From: a virus | Length of the DNA: 30,988 bases | Reading direction: 5' to 3' (one strand) | Virus record (IMG/VR): IMGVR_UViG_3300022934_000101 | Coordinates: 1-30,988 of that record | In this document: positions 1 through 8,408 of the stretch, piece by piece | Layout: each line of letters starts with the position of its first letter | Numbering within the stretch: the stretch's first letter is position 1 | Notes under the pieces: generated by a model | The model's database searches: none | Told to the model about the DNA's origin: nothing | Seen by the model: only the letters and a program-made list of their open reading frames with translations | Position numbers and translations under genes: made by a program

Positions 1-16
1 GGTTACCGCGCCGCCC

Positions 17-73
17 GTTGCTTTTTGCAACAGTATTTTTGCTAATACATACAATAAGTTAGTCTAAGTAGAC
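17..73. other. Three tandem short inverted repeats upstream of the small terminase gene (possible packaging or regulatory site)
   Basis: Three perfect 5-bp inverted repeats lie in 57 bases: GTTGC/GCAAC at 17-31 with a T5 loop, GTATT/AATAC at 33-48, and GTCTA/TAGAC at 62-73. They end four bases before the small terminase start. Phage packaging sites (cos or pac) often lie next to or inside the small terminase gene, so this is a candidate recognition site, but a weak terminator or operator is equally possible. The window starts too close to judge what lies to the left. Confidence 0.35.
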
Positions 74-76
74 GAA

Positions 77-610
77 ATGCCAGCGAAACCAAAAAGGAAA
101 ACGGCATCCAAGAAAAAAGCAGTTGGAAGGCCGAGAACAGAAGGCACGATTTACGCGACGATGGCGCAATGTGAGAAGGCGACGGGGGTCACGCGCTATG
201 TAATGAGGTTGTTACTTCCGCATTATCCAGACGCGTTTCCGGCTGGCGGCCGGGTTAAATGGGACAAGTTACCTGATCAAATCAAGGAAGTCGCCGCGAT
301 GGCGTCAGGTAATTCGGCTCACTTGGAAAGCAAGGAAGAGCTAGAAAAGCAAAAAATCCGAGAAACCATTGAATGGACAAGAGTCAAAAGGTTGAAGGAT
401 GAAGGAAAACTAATCCCAAGAGCGGACGTTTCAGAATGGGTTACGAGACGTTACACGCAAGTCAGAGACACGCTCTTGAATTTGTTTGCGACGTTTGGGC
501 CGAAGGTTGCGGGGTTGAATGCAGGAGAAGCACAGAAACGATGCAACGCGGAAGTTGATATTATATTGAAGGCACTAAGAGATTTACACGATGACATTGA
601 AAACAGTTGA
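77..610 (+). CDS. Phage terminase small subunit (putative)
   Basis: A 177-residue, very basic-N-terminus protein directly upstream of the large terminase, which it overlaps by 20 bp, so the two are probably translationally coupled. After the lysine-rich start (residues 1-18), residues about 25-65 look like a winged-helix DNA-binding region of the Nu1 kind, followed by a long charged helix (about 84-115) and a segment with the phrase GKLIPRADVSEW, a pattern familiar from phage small terminase and related packaging proteins. The role would be recognition of the phage packaging site and recruitment of the large subunit. Length fits the family. The assignment rests on gene order plus these sequence patterns; no catalytic residues are expected. 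Confidence 0.7.
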   Translation: MPAKPKRKTASKKKAVGRPRTEGTIYATMAQCEKATGVTRYVMRLLLPHYPDAFPAGGRVKWDKLPDQIKEVAAMASGNSAHLESKEELEKQKIRETIEWTRVKRLKDEGKLIPRADVSEWVTRRYTQVRDTLLNLFATFGPKVAGLNAGEAQKRCNAEVDIILKALRDLHDDIENS

Positions 611-2462
611 TTACGACAAATTAGCCAAATCAATGCTTCGTCGGCCAGATCAACGGCCTTTGTGGGAATGGGCGCATGACTATATTGACTTGCGGGCAGG
701 TTACGCGGTCGCTGGCAAATTTGATATTCAAACTTGTTTATGGCTCAAAGAACCTATGCAAGCGTTGCTTGATCCATCGGTTCGCAATGTTACGTCAATG
801 TCAGGCGTTCAATGCCTAAAAACGTTGCTTGGTGAAATGTGGGTTTGCTGGGTTATGGTTGAAGCACCAGGGCCGCTTCAATGGTTGCAGCGGACAAACA
901 TGGAAGCAAATCAACACGCTAAAGAACGCGCTCTTGAATTGATTCACGCGTGCGATCCTCTTAAAAACTTAATGACAGGAAGAAGGGGCGACGAACAAAA
1001 CAACTTTATCAAATTTCAGAATGGCGGATATATACGAATGGAAGGAGCAGAGGAAAAAGGCAACCTTCAAAGGAAATCCATTCGCTATCAAATGTGTTCG
1101 GAGGCGTGGCAGTGGGAAGAGGGCCGACTAGGGGAAGCGGCGGCGAGGTTGACGCAATTTTCGCACAACTCAAAACGCTACGTTGAAGGCCAAGCAGGAC
1201 ACGCCGAGGATGACATGACCTTGCATTACCTGAAAGGCACACAGGAAGTCTTGCACACTAAATGCCAAAAATGCCGTGAACCAATGCCGCTTAAATGGTC
1301 GATCATTAGAGAGGATGGCAGCCGGGCCGGTATGGTTTGGGAACATAAGAAAGACGCGAGCGGGAACGTGGATATTGCCAGAGCGCAAGAAACGGTGCGG
1401 TATGAATGTCCGAAATGCGGTGAGCCGCATATTGACGACCCGCTGACCCGCCGGAGGTTGATGAACGATTGCTTTTATATTTCCGAAAACCCGAACGCAT
1501 CCGAAACCCATCGGAGCTTTCGCTATAACCAGTTGATAAGCCCGACAATTCCTTGGGTTGAGAAAATTGACCAATGGCTATTTGCAAGGCGCGAATTTCG
1601 GAAGGGGAACGAGTTGCCGCAAATCGAGTTTCTTCAGAAGGTTTGCGCCGAACCGGATGATCCGATGGGAAGGGTCGCGCATTTACAAACCGTTAGCTAT
1701 ACACCGGGCGACGGTTGGCAGAAAGAGCTTTACCGATTCTTGACAGTGGACGTGCAGCAAGATTGCTTTTGGTTTGTCATCCGCGCATGGGCCGAGGATG
1801 GAGATTCAAGGCTCATCGACTGCGGGCAGGAAACAACTTGGAACGACATCGAGAGCAAAGCCGACGAACACGGCGTATATTGGCCGAATGTCGGAATTGA
1901 TTCCGGCTTTGCCACGATGACGGTTTATCAACAGATCGTGAATCGCTCGCGAATTATCAATCATCCGAAGCTTGGGAAAAAGGTTCGTGTAATGTGGCGA
2001 GCCATGAAAGGGAACGATCGCCTTGACGGTTTCACCCATTACGTGACTTTAAGCAACGGAGCGAAGCAGCCGGTCAAAAAACCGTTTTGCACTGGTGAAC
2101 AAAAAGGTGATCCAAACTCGGGCAAGATCGGTCAAGGCCGAGGTTTAAAGGCTCCTTTGGTTAATTGGTCGAATCCGCTGATCAAAGACATTTTCGTCAA
2201 TCTGAGGGACGGCAACGGGGCATCTTGGGAAGCGTTTGACAATGTTTCCGACGATTGGAAGCAGCAAATGCATTCCGAACGCCGGGAAGAATTGCGGGGG
2301 GGCAAGTATCGCTACGAGCAAATCGGAAAACGTCCAAACCATCTTTTGGATTGTGAATGTATGAATATCGTTTTTGCCTGTAAGGCCGGGATTATTAATA
2401 CCGCTCGAGATCCGAGTAAAACTCAACCAGAGGCTTCAACCTCTTCAACCAATCACGCTTGA
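591..2462 (+). CDS. Phage terminase large subunit, lambda GpA type
   Basis: A 623-residue packaging motor that translocates DNA into the prohead and cuts concatemers. The N-terminal ATPase carries a degenerate Walker-A region around residues 69-80 (TSMSGVQCLKTLL, Lys77), as in lambda gpA relatives, which lack a classical P-loop. Two CxxC pairs at 225/228 and 273/276 (CQKC, CPKC) form the zinc-ribbon insertion typical of GpA-family enzymes. The C-terminal nuclease shows acidic residues in an RNase-H-like setting (TVDVQQD near 385-391; GIDSGF near 436-440). Length is close to lambda gpA (641). The start overlaps the small terminase. The last 68 bp overlap, tail to tail, a leftward gene, so the extreme C-terminus is read on both strands. 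Confidence 0.93.
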   Translation: MTLKTVDYDKLAKSMLRRPDQRPLWEWAHDYIDLRAGYAVAGKFDIQTCLWLKEPMQALLDPSVRNVTSMSGVQCLKTLLGEMWVCWVMVEAPGPLQWLQRTNMEANQHAKERALELIHACDPLKNLMTGRRGDEQNNFIKFQNGGYIRMEGAEEKGNLQRKSIRYQMCSEAWQWEEGRLGEAAARLTQFSHNSKRYVEGQAGHAEDDMTLHYLKGTQEVLHTKCQKCREPMPLKWSIIREDGSRAGMVWEHKKDASGNVDIARAQETVRYECPKCGEPHIDDPLTRRRLMNDCFYISENPNASETHRSFRYNQLISPTIPWVEKIDQWLFARREFRKGNELPQIEFLQKVCAEPDDPMGRVAHLQTVSYTPGDGWQKELYRFLTVDVQQDCFWFVIRAWAEDGDSRLIDCGQETTWNDIESKADEHGVYWPNVGIDSGFATMTVYQQIVNRSRIINHPKLGKKVRVMWRAMKGNDRLDGFTHYVTLSNGAKQPVKKPFCTGEQKGDPNSGKIGQGRGLKAPLVNWSNPLIKDIFVNLRDGNGASWEAFDNVSDDWKQQMHSERREELRGGKYRYEQIGKRPNHLLDCECMNIVFACKAGIINTARDPSKTQPEASTSSTNHA

Positions 2463-2994
2463 TTGTTGGGTCTTGCCAGAATTCAGTTTTCTGCCGCTTG
2501 ATAAAGTCGGCGGTTCGATCAATGGCCGGGAAAGGCATGAAACGCTCTCCAGGGTTGTCGGATAAAAGCGCGTTTTGATCGCCAGCCTTAACGCGAAGCA
2601 TTTGCCGAAGCTCAGAGGCTTTTGGTTGGTTGCGCTCGCAATACTGGAGCAATTCTAATTGCTCGGCCTTGTCAGTAGTTTGAGCGGCGATTGCTTGGTG
2701 ATGTTCATACCGAAGCTTGGCCGATCGACGAGACAAGGGAATCCGTTTTGCGACGGTCGCATATTCGCGAAGCCGACCGCAATCAATGCCGGAAGCTAGC
2801 GACATTTCATCCAAGGAAAACTTTAGTTGCGATTCAGCGAACGCGACAGCATCGCCGAGAGCTAAGCGGAATGCGTCATGGGCGCGGATTAAAAACGTCC
2901 AGACCTTTTGGAATTCTTCAACGCTAGTTTCGGCATTAAACTCAATGCCGGTCGCTTGAATTTCAGCGGGCGGTTTCAGTGACAGGTCATTCAT
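2395..2994 (-). CDS. Hypothetical protein with ParB/KorB-like helix-turn-helix region, second gene of a leftward cassette
   Basis: A 199-residue protein with no function I can name. Residues about 75-155 are helical. They resemble the helix-turn-helix domain of ParB/KorB-like and small plasmid or phage DNA-binding proteins: SLDEMSLASGI suggests one helix-turn-helix, followed by the pattern YEHHQAIA...LLQYCERNQ...SELRQML. The C-terminus (RDWLKRLKPLVEFY) is encoded opposite the end of the large terminase gene. Its start overlaps the stop of the upstream leftward gene by 8 bp, so the two form one operon. A regulator, a partition or replication accessory protein, or an accessory cargo (moron) gene all fit. 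Confidence 0.7.
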   Translation of the reverse strand: MNDLSLKPPAEIQATGIEFNAETSVEEFQKVWTFLIRAHDAFRLALGDAVAFAESQLKFSLDEMSLASGIDCGRLREYATVAKRIPLSRRSAKLRYEHHQAIAAQTTDKAEQLELLQYCERNQPKASELRQMLRVKAGDQNALLSDNPGERFMPFPAIDRTADFIKRQKTEFWQDPTIKRDWLKRLKPLVEFYSDLERY

Positions 2995-3448
2995 TGACTA
3001 TGTTTCTTCTGTTACGTTCTCGGTGACGCCTTCTTATTTCCTCCGATTTAAAGCCTGGGGCGGCCGGTAGTCTGAGTCGGTCGCGAAAGTATCGGCTTTT
3101 CTTTTGGGCAGCGGCCCGCGTGACGCCGTGACGCCTTGCGACTTCTGCTAGGCTTAAACCTTGGGAGGCTCCGTAGGAAAGGGAAACGGACAAAACATCC
3201 ACGGCAAAAGAGCGGTTAGGTTCGTCCGAAATCAGATCTAAAACCTTGCACAAGGCGGTCACAACGGGAATCTCATCGGTCTCTTCAACCGGTTCGATGT
3301 CATCCACCGGATGATGATTGTATGACGCCTCTGGCCAAGTTGAAGGATCGGTCTGTTCGATCATGGCGAAAATGTTGTCAACTATTTGCCCAAAACAGTC
3401 AACGTGCGTTGACGGTTTCGGAAAATCGTGGCTCAGCCAATTGATCAT
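2987..3448 (-). CDS. Helix-turn-helix DNA-binding protein, first gene of a leftward cassette
   Basis: A 153-residue protein. The first 60 residues are acidic and of unknown role. Residues about 108-135 (GLSLAEVARRHGVTRAAAQKK) form a clear helix-turn-helix of the sigma-region-4 or HTH_29 kind, and the C-terminus is strongly basic (RRRHRERNRR), as in DNA-binding proteins. It is the promoter-proximal gene of a two-gene leftward operon. If it starts at 3448 it overlaps the start of the rightward gpW-like gene head to head by 21 bp; an internal ATG at 3364 would remove that overlap. A local transcription regulator is the likeliest role; the target is unknown. Confidence 0.7.
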   Translation of the reverse strand: MINWLSHDFPKPSTHVDCFGQIVDNIFAMIEQTDPSTWPEASYNHHPVDDIEPVEETDEIPVVTALCKVLDLISDEPNRSFAVDVLSVSLSYGASQGLSLAEVARRHGVTRAAAQKKSRYFRDRLRLPAAPGFKSEEIRRRHRERNRRNIVNE

Positions 3449-3706
3449 TTTACGACTAAAACGGCCGCCGAGTTAATTACTCGGCTGGGCGAGGTTGAGG
3501 ACGAGATCTTGTCCGGCGTTTTGGTAACAAGCTTTTCAGCCGGGGACGTTTCCGGCCAGCAAAGGCGAGGCATTACGCCGCGACAGTTAAAAGCTTACAT
3601 TTGGGAATCGTTAGCGGCCAAGGGCGAGTCCGGTTATGATTGGCCGCCGCCTTGGAGGCGGAATGCTGTGACGGTCGGCCGCATGAACTGGAGGCAGTCT
3701 CGATAA
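3428..3706 (+). CDS. gpW-like head-to-tail joining protein (putative)
   Basis: A 92-residue protein starting with GTG. The pattern of an N-terminal helix, a short beta hairpin with a G-V-L-V-T-S-F-S-A-G-D-V-type strand, and a second helix (TPRQLKAYIWE) matches the small gpW-like family, which sits between large terminase and portal in lambda-type genomes, as it does here. gpW plugs the portal after packaging and allows tail attachment. The stop codon shares one base with the portal ATG (TAATG), so translation is probably coupled. The family usually has about 68 residues; the extra Arg-rich tail is not explained. The start is on the opposite strand from, and overlaps, the leftward regulator gene. 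Confidence 0.6.
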   Translation: MAQPIDHFTTKTAAELITRLGEVEDEILSGVLVTSFSAGDVSGQQRRGITPRQLKAYIWESLAAKGESGYDWPPPWRRNAVTVGRMNWRQSR

Positions 3707-5475
3707 TGAAAAAGCCTGTTATTTTAAACCACCGGGGCAAGCCGGTTTCGTCATGGTTCGCAGAGGGCGGTAATCACTATAATGACCGAGGCTTGCCGAT
3801 CCACGTCATAACAACGGGCGATCAAGATTCAGATCAGGCATACGGCGCAAGCGGCCCGGCCGGAATCCGCAGGAATGGCCGTTGGCTTTTCGCAAACTTT
3901 CCGGTTGTCGCGGGGTCGCTCATGGAAATGGCCGCCTATTCCTTTCCAATAAATCCGCGCTTTCCCGATACGCCATTTGGACGGGAGGCTCAACAATACA
4001 TCGACGAGTTCGATAACAATTGCGACGTAAGAGGAACAAACTTTGACAGACGAGCCGCAAGCCGTTTGCGGTTAATGTCCGAAATGACTGATGGCGACAT
4101 TGGTATTCATTTGACGCAAGACAAAGAAGGCCGTCCAAAGATTCAACATATTCGAGCGCATCGAATCCATAACGGCAACTTACAGAATGGGCCGCTTTCA
4201 AAGACTCGCCATTTATCAAATGGCGTTATCACCGACGAAGTAGGAAAGCCGGTCGCTTACTTAGTCCAGCAAGGTTCGGACAGAAACACGGTTCGCCGCA
4301 TTAGCGCGAACAACATGATTCTGCGGTTTAACCCGCTTTACTCAGATCAAAGCCGAGGCATCAGCGTTTTGGGTTCTGCCATTACTACCTTTGCCGACAT
4401 TAAACAGGTTCGGGAATGGAACATGTACGCCTTTAAAATGGCGTCGGCAATGGTGTTCAAAAAGAAGGTTCTTGGCGGACTACCGGAGGAGGGTGACGGG
4501 TTTATCATGTCCGATGCCGGGACCGATGTAACGGGTCTTGCAAGCGGCAATCAGATTCAAGCGTTCGAACGCGGGATGACAATGTATTTGGATTCGGCCG
4601 ATCCGAATGCCGATCTTGAACAAGTCGAATTCGACAGACCATCGAGCGAGGCCCAAGCATTCGAGGATCGAATGATGCGGATGAGTCTTTACGGCATAGG
4701 ATGGGACCCAGACTTCGCGTTGAGCTTGAAATCGCCGAATGGCGCATGGGCGAGAACGATCATTGAAAAGATCCGACGTTCGATTCAGTCGCACCAAGAA
4801 CGCGAAATCAAAACGCTAAGGAGAATTCACGCCTACGCTTTATCCAAAGCAATAAAGCTAAAGCTAGTCAGGGAGCCAGACCAAGCGCGGTTCTGGAATA
4901 GTTGGGAATATGAGGTTCCAGCCAGGTTAACGGCGGATTCGGGCAATGAACGCAACGCGACATTGAGCGAATACCAAGCCGGGACACGTTCACTTCAAAC
5001 AATCGCGGGCGAACAGGGGCGGCACTGGGTCAAGTTGCGAGAACAGCGGGAGTTTGAAGTTTCCGACCTATTGCAACGCGCAAAAAGAATTGCCGACGCT
5101 AACGGCATTGAATTGAAGGACGCTCTCCAACTGATGGAAGGCAAAAGCCCAAACCCTGATTTCGATCTTGGCAGCGAAGGCCAAGAAACAGAGACAATTG
5201 GGGGAGAGGCTGAAGAATCAAGAAACTCAGAAAGAGACGGATTTGAGACGTTGAAAGCAAAGTTTGACGCTTACGGTGTCGCTGTTAGGGCTGGAGCAAT
5301 AACGCCAGCAACAGAAGACGAAGAGCAATTCAGAAAAGAGGCCGGTTTGCCTTCAATGTCGGAATCCGTAAAAACAGCATGGAAGGAAGACGAAGGATTT
5401 AGAAGGCCAATTACATTAGTTCAAAAGATAAAAAATTCAATCTCACCGCAAAGCCAAGAAAATGAGGAGTCTTAA
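3706..5475 (+). CDS. Phage portal protein, lambda gpB type
   Basis: A 589-residue protein that forms the dodecameric ring at the unique capsid vertex. It follows large terminase and gpW and precedes the S49 protease, the order seen in lambda. The central part holds family-like stretches, such as SRLRLMSEMTDGDIGIHL (near 120), the AHRIHNG segment, and, after the DEDR-type helices, GWDPDFALSLKSPNGAWARTI, where lambda-type portals have the S/NxxSxRA element. The C-terminal 130 residues are charged and low in complexity and may contact packaged DNA or scaffold. The start at 3706 is preferred over an upstream in-frame ATG at 3640 because it forms a TAATG junction with the previous gene. The 3' end overlaps the protease by 14 bp. 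Confidence 0.9.
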   Translation: MKKPVILNHRGKPVSSWFAEGGNHYNDRGLPIHVITTGDQDSDQAYGASGPAGIRRNGRWLFANFPVVAGSLMEMAAYSFPINPRFPDTPFGREAQQYIDEFDNNCDVRGTNFDRRAASRLRLMSEMTDGDIGIHLTQDKEGRPKIQHIRAHRIHNGNLQNGPLSKTRHLSNGVITDEVGKPVAYLVQQGSDRNTVRRISANNMILRFNPLYSDQSRGISVLGSAITTFADIKQVREWNMYAFKMASAMVFKKKVLGGLPEEGDGFIMSDAGTDVTGLASGNQIQAFERGMTMYLDSADPNADLEQVEFDRPSSEAQAFEDRMMRMSLYGIGWDPDFALSLKSPNGAWARTIIEKIRRSIQSHQEREIKTLRRIHAYALSKAIKLKLVREPDQARFWNSWEYEVPARLTADSGNERNATLSEYQAGTRSLQTIAGEQGRHWVKLREQREFEVSDLLQRAKRIADANGIELKDALQLMEGKSPNPDFDLGSEGQETETIGGEAEESRNSERDGFETLKAKFDAYGVAVRAGAITPATEDEEQFRKEAGLPSMSESVKTAWKEDEGFRRPITLVQKIKNSISPQSQENEES

Positions 5476-6289
5476 CACCGCCTTAATAGCAAAGCTTTGT
5501 TCACTGACGTGGTATGTGGACAAGCGGCAAGCAATCGCGTTTGCTTCCCACGCTTTCGGCAAGCAGGTTGTCGGAAATTACGATCGGGACGAATACGGAC
5601 CGACGAAAGATTTCGAAGGCAACTATTTGCCAAGGCCCGGTTTTGTTTCAGAAACCGTTTACGAGATCCCGATCTACGGCCCGCTTTACAATGGAGCCGA
5701 TGACTATTCAAAAATGCTGGGAATGGTCGATCATCAAATGATTCATCAAGCGATTGACTTCGCCCTAGATAACGGCGTCGAAACTATTTTGCTCGATGTT
5801 GACAGCCCAGGCGGGACGGTGAACGGAACGCCGGAGCTTGCTACCAAGCTGAAAAACATTTCTGAATTTGTCCAAATCGTGTCTTGGTCATCGGGCCTGG
5901 TTGCAAGCGCAGCTGAGTATATCACGGCCGGTGCAACAATGGCTTTCACTTCGCCGAGTTCGACTAGGGGAAGCATTGGAACGCTGCTCGAGATCGCAGA
6001 TTTTTCCCAGATGTGGGAGGAATGCGGCATTAAATATGAACAGATTACAAGCGGACCTTACAAGGGCGCGGGCAATCCGAACGTAGGGTTGACCGACGAT
6101 CAGAGAGCAAGCTTACAATCCCACGTAAACGCTTTGGCCGATGAGTTTAAAGATTGGATGATTCAGAATCGGCAACTGGATTTGCCGTCAATGGACGGTC
6201 AAATCTTCACTGCGAAAGAGGCCGTTCAAATTGGGTTAGTGGATGGGATCATGGAAAACAAGCAAGACCTGATCAACCAAATCCGTTGA
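5462..6289 (+). CDS. Capsid maturation protease, S49 (SppA/lambda gpC-like) family
   Basis: A 275-residue ClpP-fold serine protease. DVDSPGG at residues 112-118 is the conserved glycine-rich turn (oxyanion region) of S49 peptidases. The nucleophile is expected to be Ser149 in GLVASAAEYI. The following SSTRGSIG (about 166-173) is where SppA-like enzymes have their conserved T/S-x-GSIG strand. The enzyme would trim scaffold and other head proteins during prohead maturation. Unlike lambda gpC, no scaffold domain is fused at its C-terminus; the next gene supplies a separate coiled-coil protein. It overlaps the portal gene by 14 bp. Confidence 0.92.
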   Translation: MRSLNTALIAKLCSLTWYVDKRQAIAFASHAFGKQVVGNYDRDEYGPTKDFEGNYLPRPGFVSETVYEIPIYGPLYNGADDYSKMLGMVDHQMIHQAIDFALDNGVETILLDVDSPGGTVNGTPELATKLKNISEFVQIVSWSSGLVASAAEYITAGATMAFTSPSSTRGSIGTLLEIADFSQMWEECGIKYEQITSGPYKGAGNPNVGLTDDQRASLQSHVNALADEFKDWMIQNRQLDLPSMDGQIFTAKEAVQIGLVDGIMENKQDLINQIR

Positions 6290-6304
6290 CGCGTTTTAGT
6301 CGTT

Positions 6305-6748
6305 ATGACTTTGAAAGAAATGTCTGCAAAATTATTTGGGCATGACCAAGCTTTGGTTGATCTAAAGGCCCAGGTCGAAAGCTTGAAGGCGTCAAACGAC
6401 GAATCTACACAGGCCGCCGATTCTCTAACCGAAATCAACGCGGAATTGAACGCGAAGGTTGAAGCCTTAACAACCGAGCGCGAAGAGCTAAACGCGAAGG
6501 TTGAAGATTTGAGCGGGCAAGTTGAAGGGTTTGACGAAATCAAAGAATCCTTCGCCGCATCGGAAGTTGCCAAAGCATTGGCAGCGCAAGGAATAAGCGA
6601 ACCGATCGAAGAAGAATTTGCGCCGGAACAAGCCGCATCATCGGAGGAGCTTTGGAAGCAATATTTCCAGCTACCGCTTGGCGATGAGCGCAACGAATTT
6701 TACACGTCCAACCGCGAAATCATGAGCGGTGGATTCAAACTGCGATAG
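6305..6748 (+). CDS. Coiled-coil protein, probable capsid scaffold
   Basis: A 147-residue protein between protease and major capsid protein, the usual place for a scaffold. Residues about 15-85 form a long heptad-like coiled coil rich in Glu, Leu and Lys, including two near-repeats of LNAKVE. The C-terminal part (EELWKQYFQLPLGDERNEFY) is a separate short helical module that could bind the coat protein. Scaffold proteins direct coat assembly and are then removed by the protease. A second possible start lies five codons downstream. The function is inferred from position and coiled-coil content. Confidence 0.65.
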   Translation: MTLKEMSAKLFGHDQALVDLKAQVESLKASNDESTQAADSLTEINAELNAKVEALTTEREELNAKVEDLSGQVEGFDEIKESFAASEVAKALAAQGISEPIEEEFAPEQAASSEELWKQYFQLPLGDERNEFYTSNREIMSGGFKLR

Positions 6749-6775
6749 AACACACACACAACACACTAAAATAAA

Positions 6776-7675
6776 ATGGCTAACACAATCGCGGGCGTGA
6801 ATCCCGCTCAAATTGCTCAGGAATCCTTACCTTATTTGGTGGAGACATTCGCTCCATTGAATGCGTTTGTAACGGATTTTTCAACCGACGTTGCTTCCCG
6901 TGGTGAAAGCGTTACTACGCGCTTTCCAACCGTTCCGACGGCGCAAGACTTAACAAGCGGTTACAGCTCGACTGACGTGAGCATGACCGCGAAGACCGTG
7001 ACGCTTAACACGTTCTACGGTTTTGTCTATGGCTTCCTCGATGACGAACGAAGCAAGTCGGCAATCAACTTAATGGACCTTTTCATTGGCCCGGCCATTG
7101 AGGCAGTTCAGAAGAAGGTTTTTGGCGATATTTGGAACCTAGTCAATGACACCAATTTCCCAGCGGCCGCAGCAACTGAACTAGCATCAACCGCTGCGAA
7201 TTTCGATCGTGATGACATGGCCGACCTTGCCGCGCAACTCACGGCAAACGGCGTTCCTAAGCTTGGCCGCTCCGCTTTGCTGAACGAGAGTTACTACGCG
7301 GCATTGGCCAAGGATTTGAACGCTGCCGATACGGCCGGACAAACCGAAACTCTGACAGAGCATCGAGTTCCTCGCATTCACGGATTCGACACTTACGAAG
7401 TTTCTAGCGGGGTCGCTGACGGCAACTCGGTGAACGTCACCGGACTCGTGACGCATCGAGCATCTTTGCTCTTCGCTGGTCGCTTGGTTGATTCCGAAGG
7501 AGCCGCCGAAGCTGGCGTTCAGGTTGAAAATGTAACCGTTCCCGGCATCGGAATTCCTGTTCAATTCAGAAAATGGTATGATCCAGATTCTGGCCAATTG
7601 AAATGCTCAATGGGTCTTCTTTATGGAGTGACCTTTGGCCTTTCAAACTACGGCATCAAGATCGTTTCTTCTTAG
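6776..7675 (+). CDS. Major capsid protein
   Basis: A 299-residue protein following portal, protease and scaffold, and followed by a strong terminator, as expected for the most abundant virion protein. It opens with a helical segment (AQIAQESLPYLVETFAPLNAFVTDFS). A long beta-rich stretch and a central helix (DRDDMADLAAQLTANGVPKLGRSALLNESYYAAL) follow, the latter the style of P22-like and other HK97-fold coat proteins that have a probe-and-cleave region before it. The C-terminus is beta-rich and ends in a basic-poor strand. The leader upstream of the ATG is A/C-rich with no Shine-Dalgarno sequence, odd for a gene that should be translated strongly. Confidence 0.85.
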   Translation: MANTIAGVNPAQIAQESLPYLVETFAPLNAFVTDFSTDVASRGESVTTRFPTVPTAQDLTSGYSSTDVSMTAKTVTLNTFYGFVYGFLDDERSKSAINLMDLFIGPAIEAVQKKVFGDIWNLVNDTNFPAAAATELASTAANFDRDDMADLAAQLTANGVPKLGRSALLNESYYAALAKDLNAADTAGQTETLTEHRVPRIHGFDTYEVSSGVADGNSVNVTGLVTHRASLLFAGRLVDSEGAAEAGVQVENVTVPGIGIPVQFRKWYDPDSGQLKCSMGLLYGVTFGLSNYGIKIVSS

Positions 7676-7693
7676 TTCAAACCTTTTAACATG

Positions 7694-7721
7694 GGGGCGG
7701 GTTAATCGCCCGCCCCTTTTT
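7694..7721 (+). terminator. Intrinsic terminator after the major capsid gene
   Basis: A perfect 8-bp G+C stem, GGGGCGGG/CCCGCCCC, with a 7-base loop and a following T5 run, 18 bases after the capsid stop. It would end or attenuate head-gene transcripts, so downstream genes need readthrough or another promoter. Confidence 0.88.
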
Positions 7722-7740
7722 CATTTCCAGACTTGATAAA

Positions 7741-8091
7741 ATGAAAGATTGCATTGTAACCGGAGACCTGAACGGAGTCATTGAAGCTCTCTACGTTGGA
7801 AACAACGCCGACGAAGCAAAATCCATTTTCAGAAATGGAGTAGATAAAGGAGAGCTTGATAACATCCGAATATACATTCGCCCAAACCCAACACGCCGAC
7901 GCGCTCCGGCTTATCACAAAGCGTTAGCGGAACGGCGAAAAAAAGATTTTGAAGCGGCGGCAAAACGCAAGGCCGAAGCTGAATTGAAAGAAGCCGAACA
8001 GGAAGCGAACGACGCCGAAAGCGCGTTGAAGGCAGCCAAGGAAAAGGTCGCTTCGTTTAAGGGCAAGAAAACCTCAACTAAGAAGGGTTAA
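7741..8091 (+). CDS. Hypothetical protein with alanine/lysine/glutamate-rich helical tail
   Basis: A 116-residue protein of unknown function. Residues 1-55 look globular. From about residue 58 the protein is a single long charged helix (RRKKDFEAAAKRKAEAELKEAEQEAN...ALKAAKEKV) ending in a Lys-rich tail (KGKKTSTKKG). It sits just after the capsid terminator and before small beta-rich proteins, so a head-associated or neck-associated role is possible. The N-terminal part might be a small decoration or connector domain; I recognise no family. It ends two bases before the next ATG. Confidence 0.6.
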   Translation: MKDCIVTGDLNGVIEALYVGNNADEAKSIFRNGVDKGELDNIRIYIRPNPTRRRAPAYHKALAERRKKDFEAAAKRKAEAELKEAEQEANDAESALKAAKEKVASFKGKKTSTKKG

Positions 8092-8093
8092 TC

Positions 8094-8408
8094 ATGGCGA
8101 GATCCGGAAGCGCAAAACTCCTTAGCGCGGCGGCTTCGACTGGGGCCGGGACGGTTGAGTTTGAGTCGAGCAAATTCAACGCTTTCACCTTCCACGCTAA
8201 AGGCGCGGGAACGGCGGTTCTGAGCTTCGCGATTGAGGTCTATGACTCCGAACAAGCGGAATGGTTTCAAATTCATACGGACTCGTTCTCGGCCGATGGA
8301 GAGAAGGTCATTCAATACAATGGCGCGATTCAAAAAGTCAGGGGCAACGTGACAGCCAGAACAACTGGAAACCTGACTTTATCGGTTCAAGCGCAAGGGC
8401 CAAACTAA
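8094..8408 (+). CDS. Small beta-rich virion-like protein
   Basis: A 104-residue protein predicted from its alternating hydrophobic pattern to be nearly all beta, with few charges and many Ser, Thr, Ala and Gly. A GAAGGG stretch just before the ATG can serve as a ribosome binding site. Proteins of this size and type after the coat gene are often capsid decoration or head-stabilising proteins, but nothing in the sequence proves that. It ends directly against the next ATG (TAAATG). Confidence 0.6.
   Translation: MARSGSAKLLSAAASTGAGTVEFESSKFNAFTFHAKGAGTAVLSFAIEVYDSEQAEWFQIHTDSFSADGEKVIQYNGAIQKVRGNVTARTTGNLTLSVQAQGPN

Noticed and set aside
3119-3136. CGTGACGCC tandem copies as further origin iterons
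   Set aside because: They differ from TGTCACGCT/AGCGTGACA at the ends, lack the 11-bp spacing, and fit as coding sequence of the leftward regulator.
2462-3428. Rightward coding in the gap between terminase and gpW
   Set aside because: Only short, pattern-free frames occur on this strand; the leftward genes account for the sequence.
7694-7721. Riboswitch or frameshift element after the capsid gene
   Set aside because: A simple perfect stem with a T-run explains the sequence as an intrinsic terminator.
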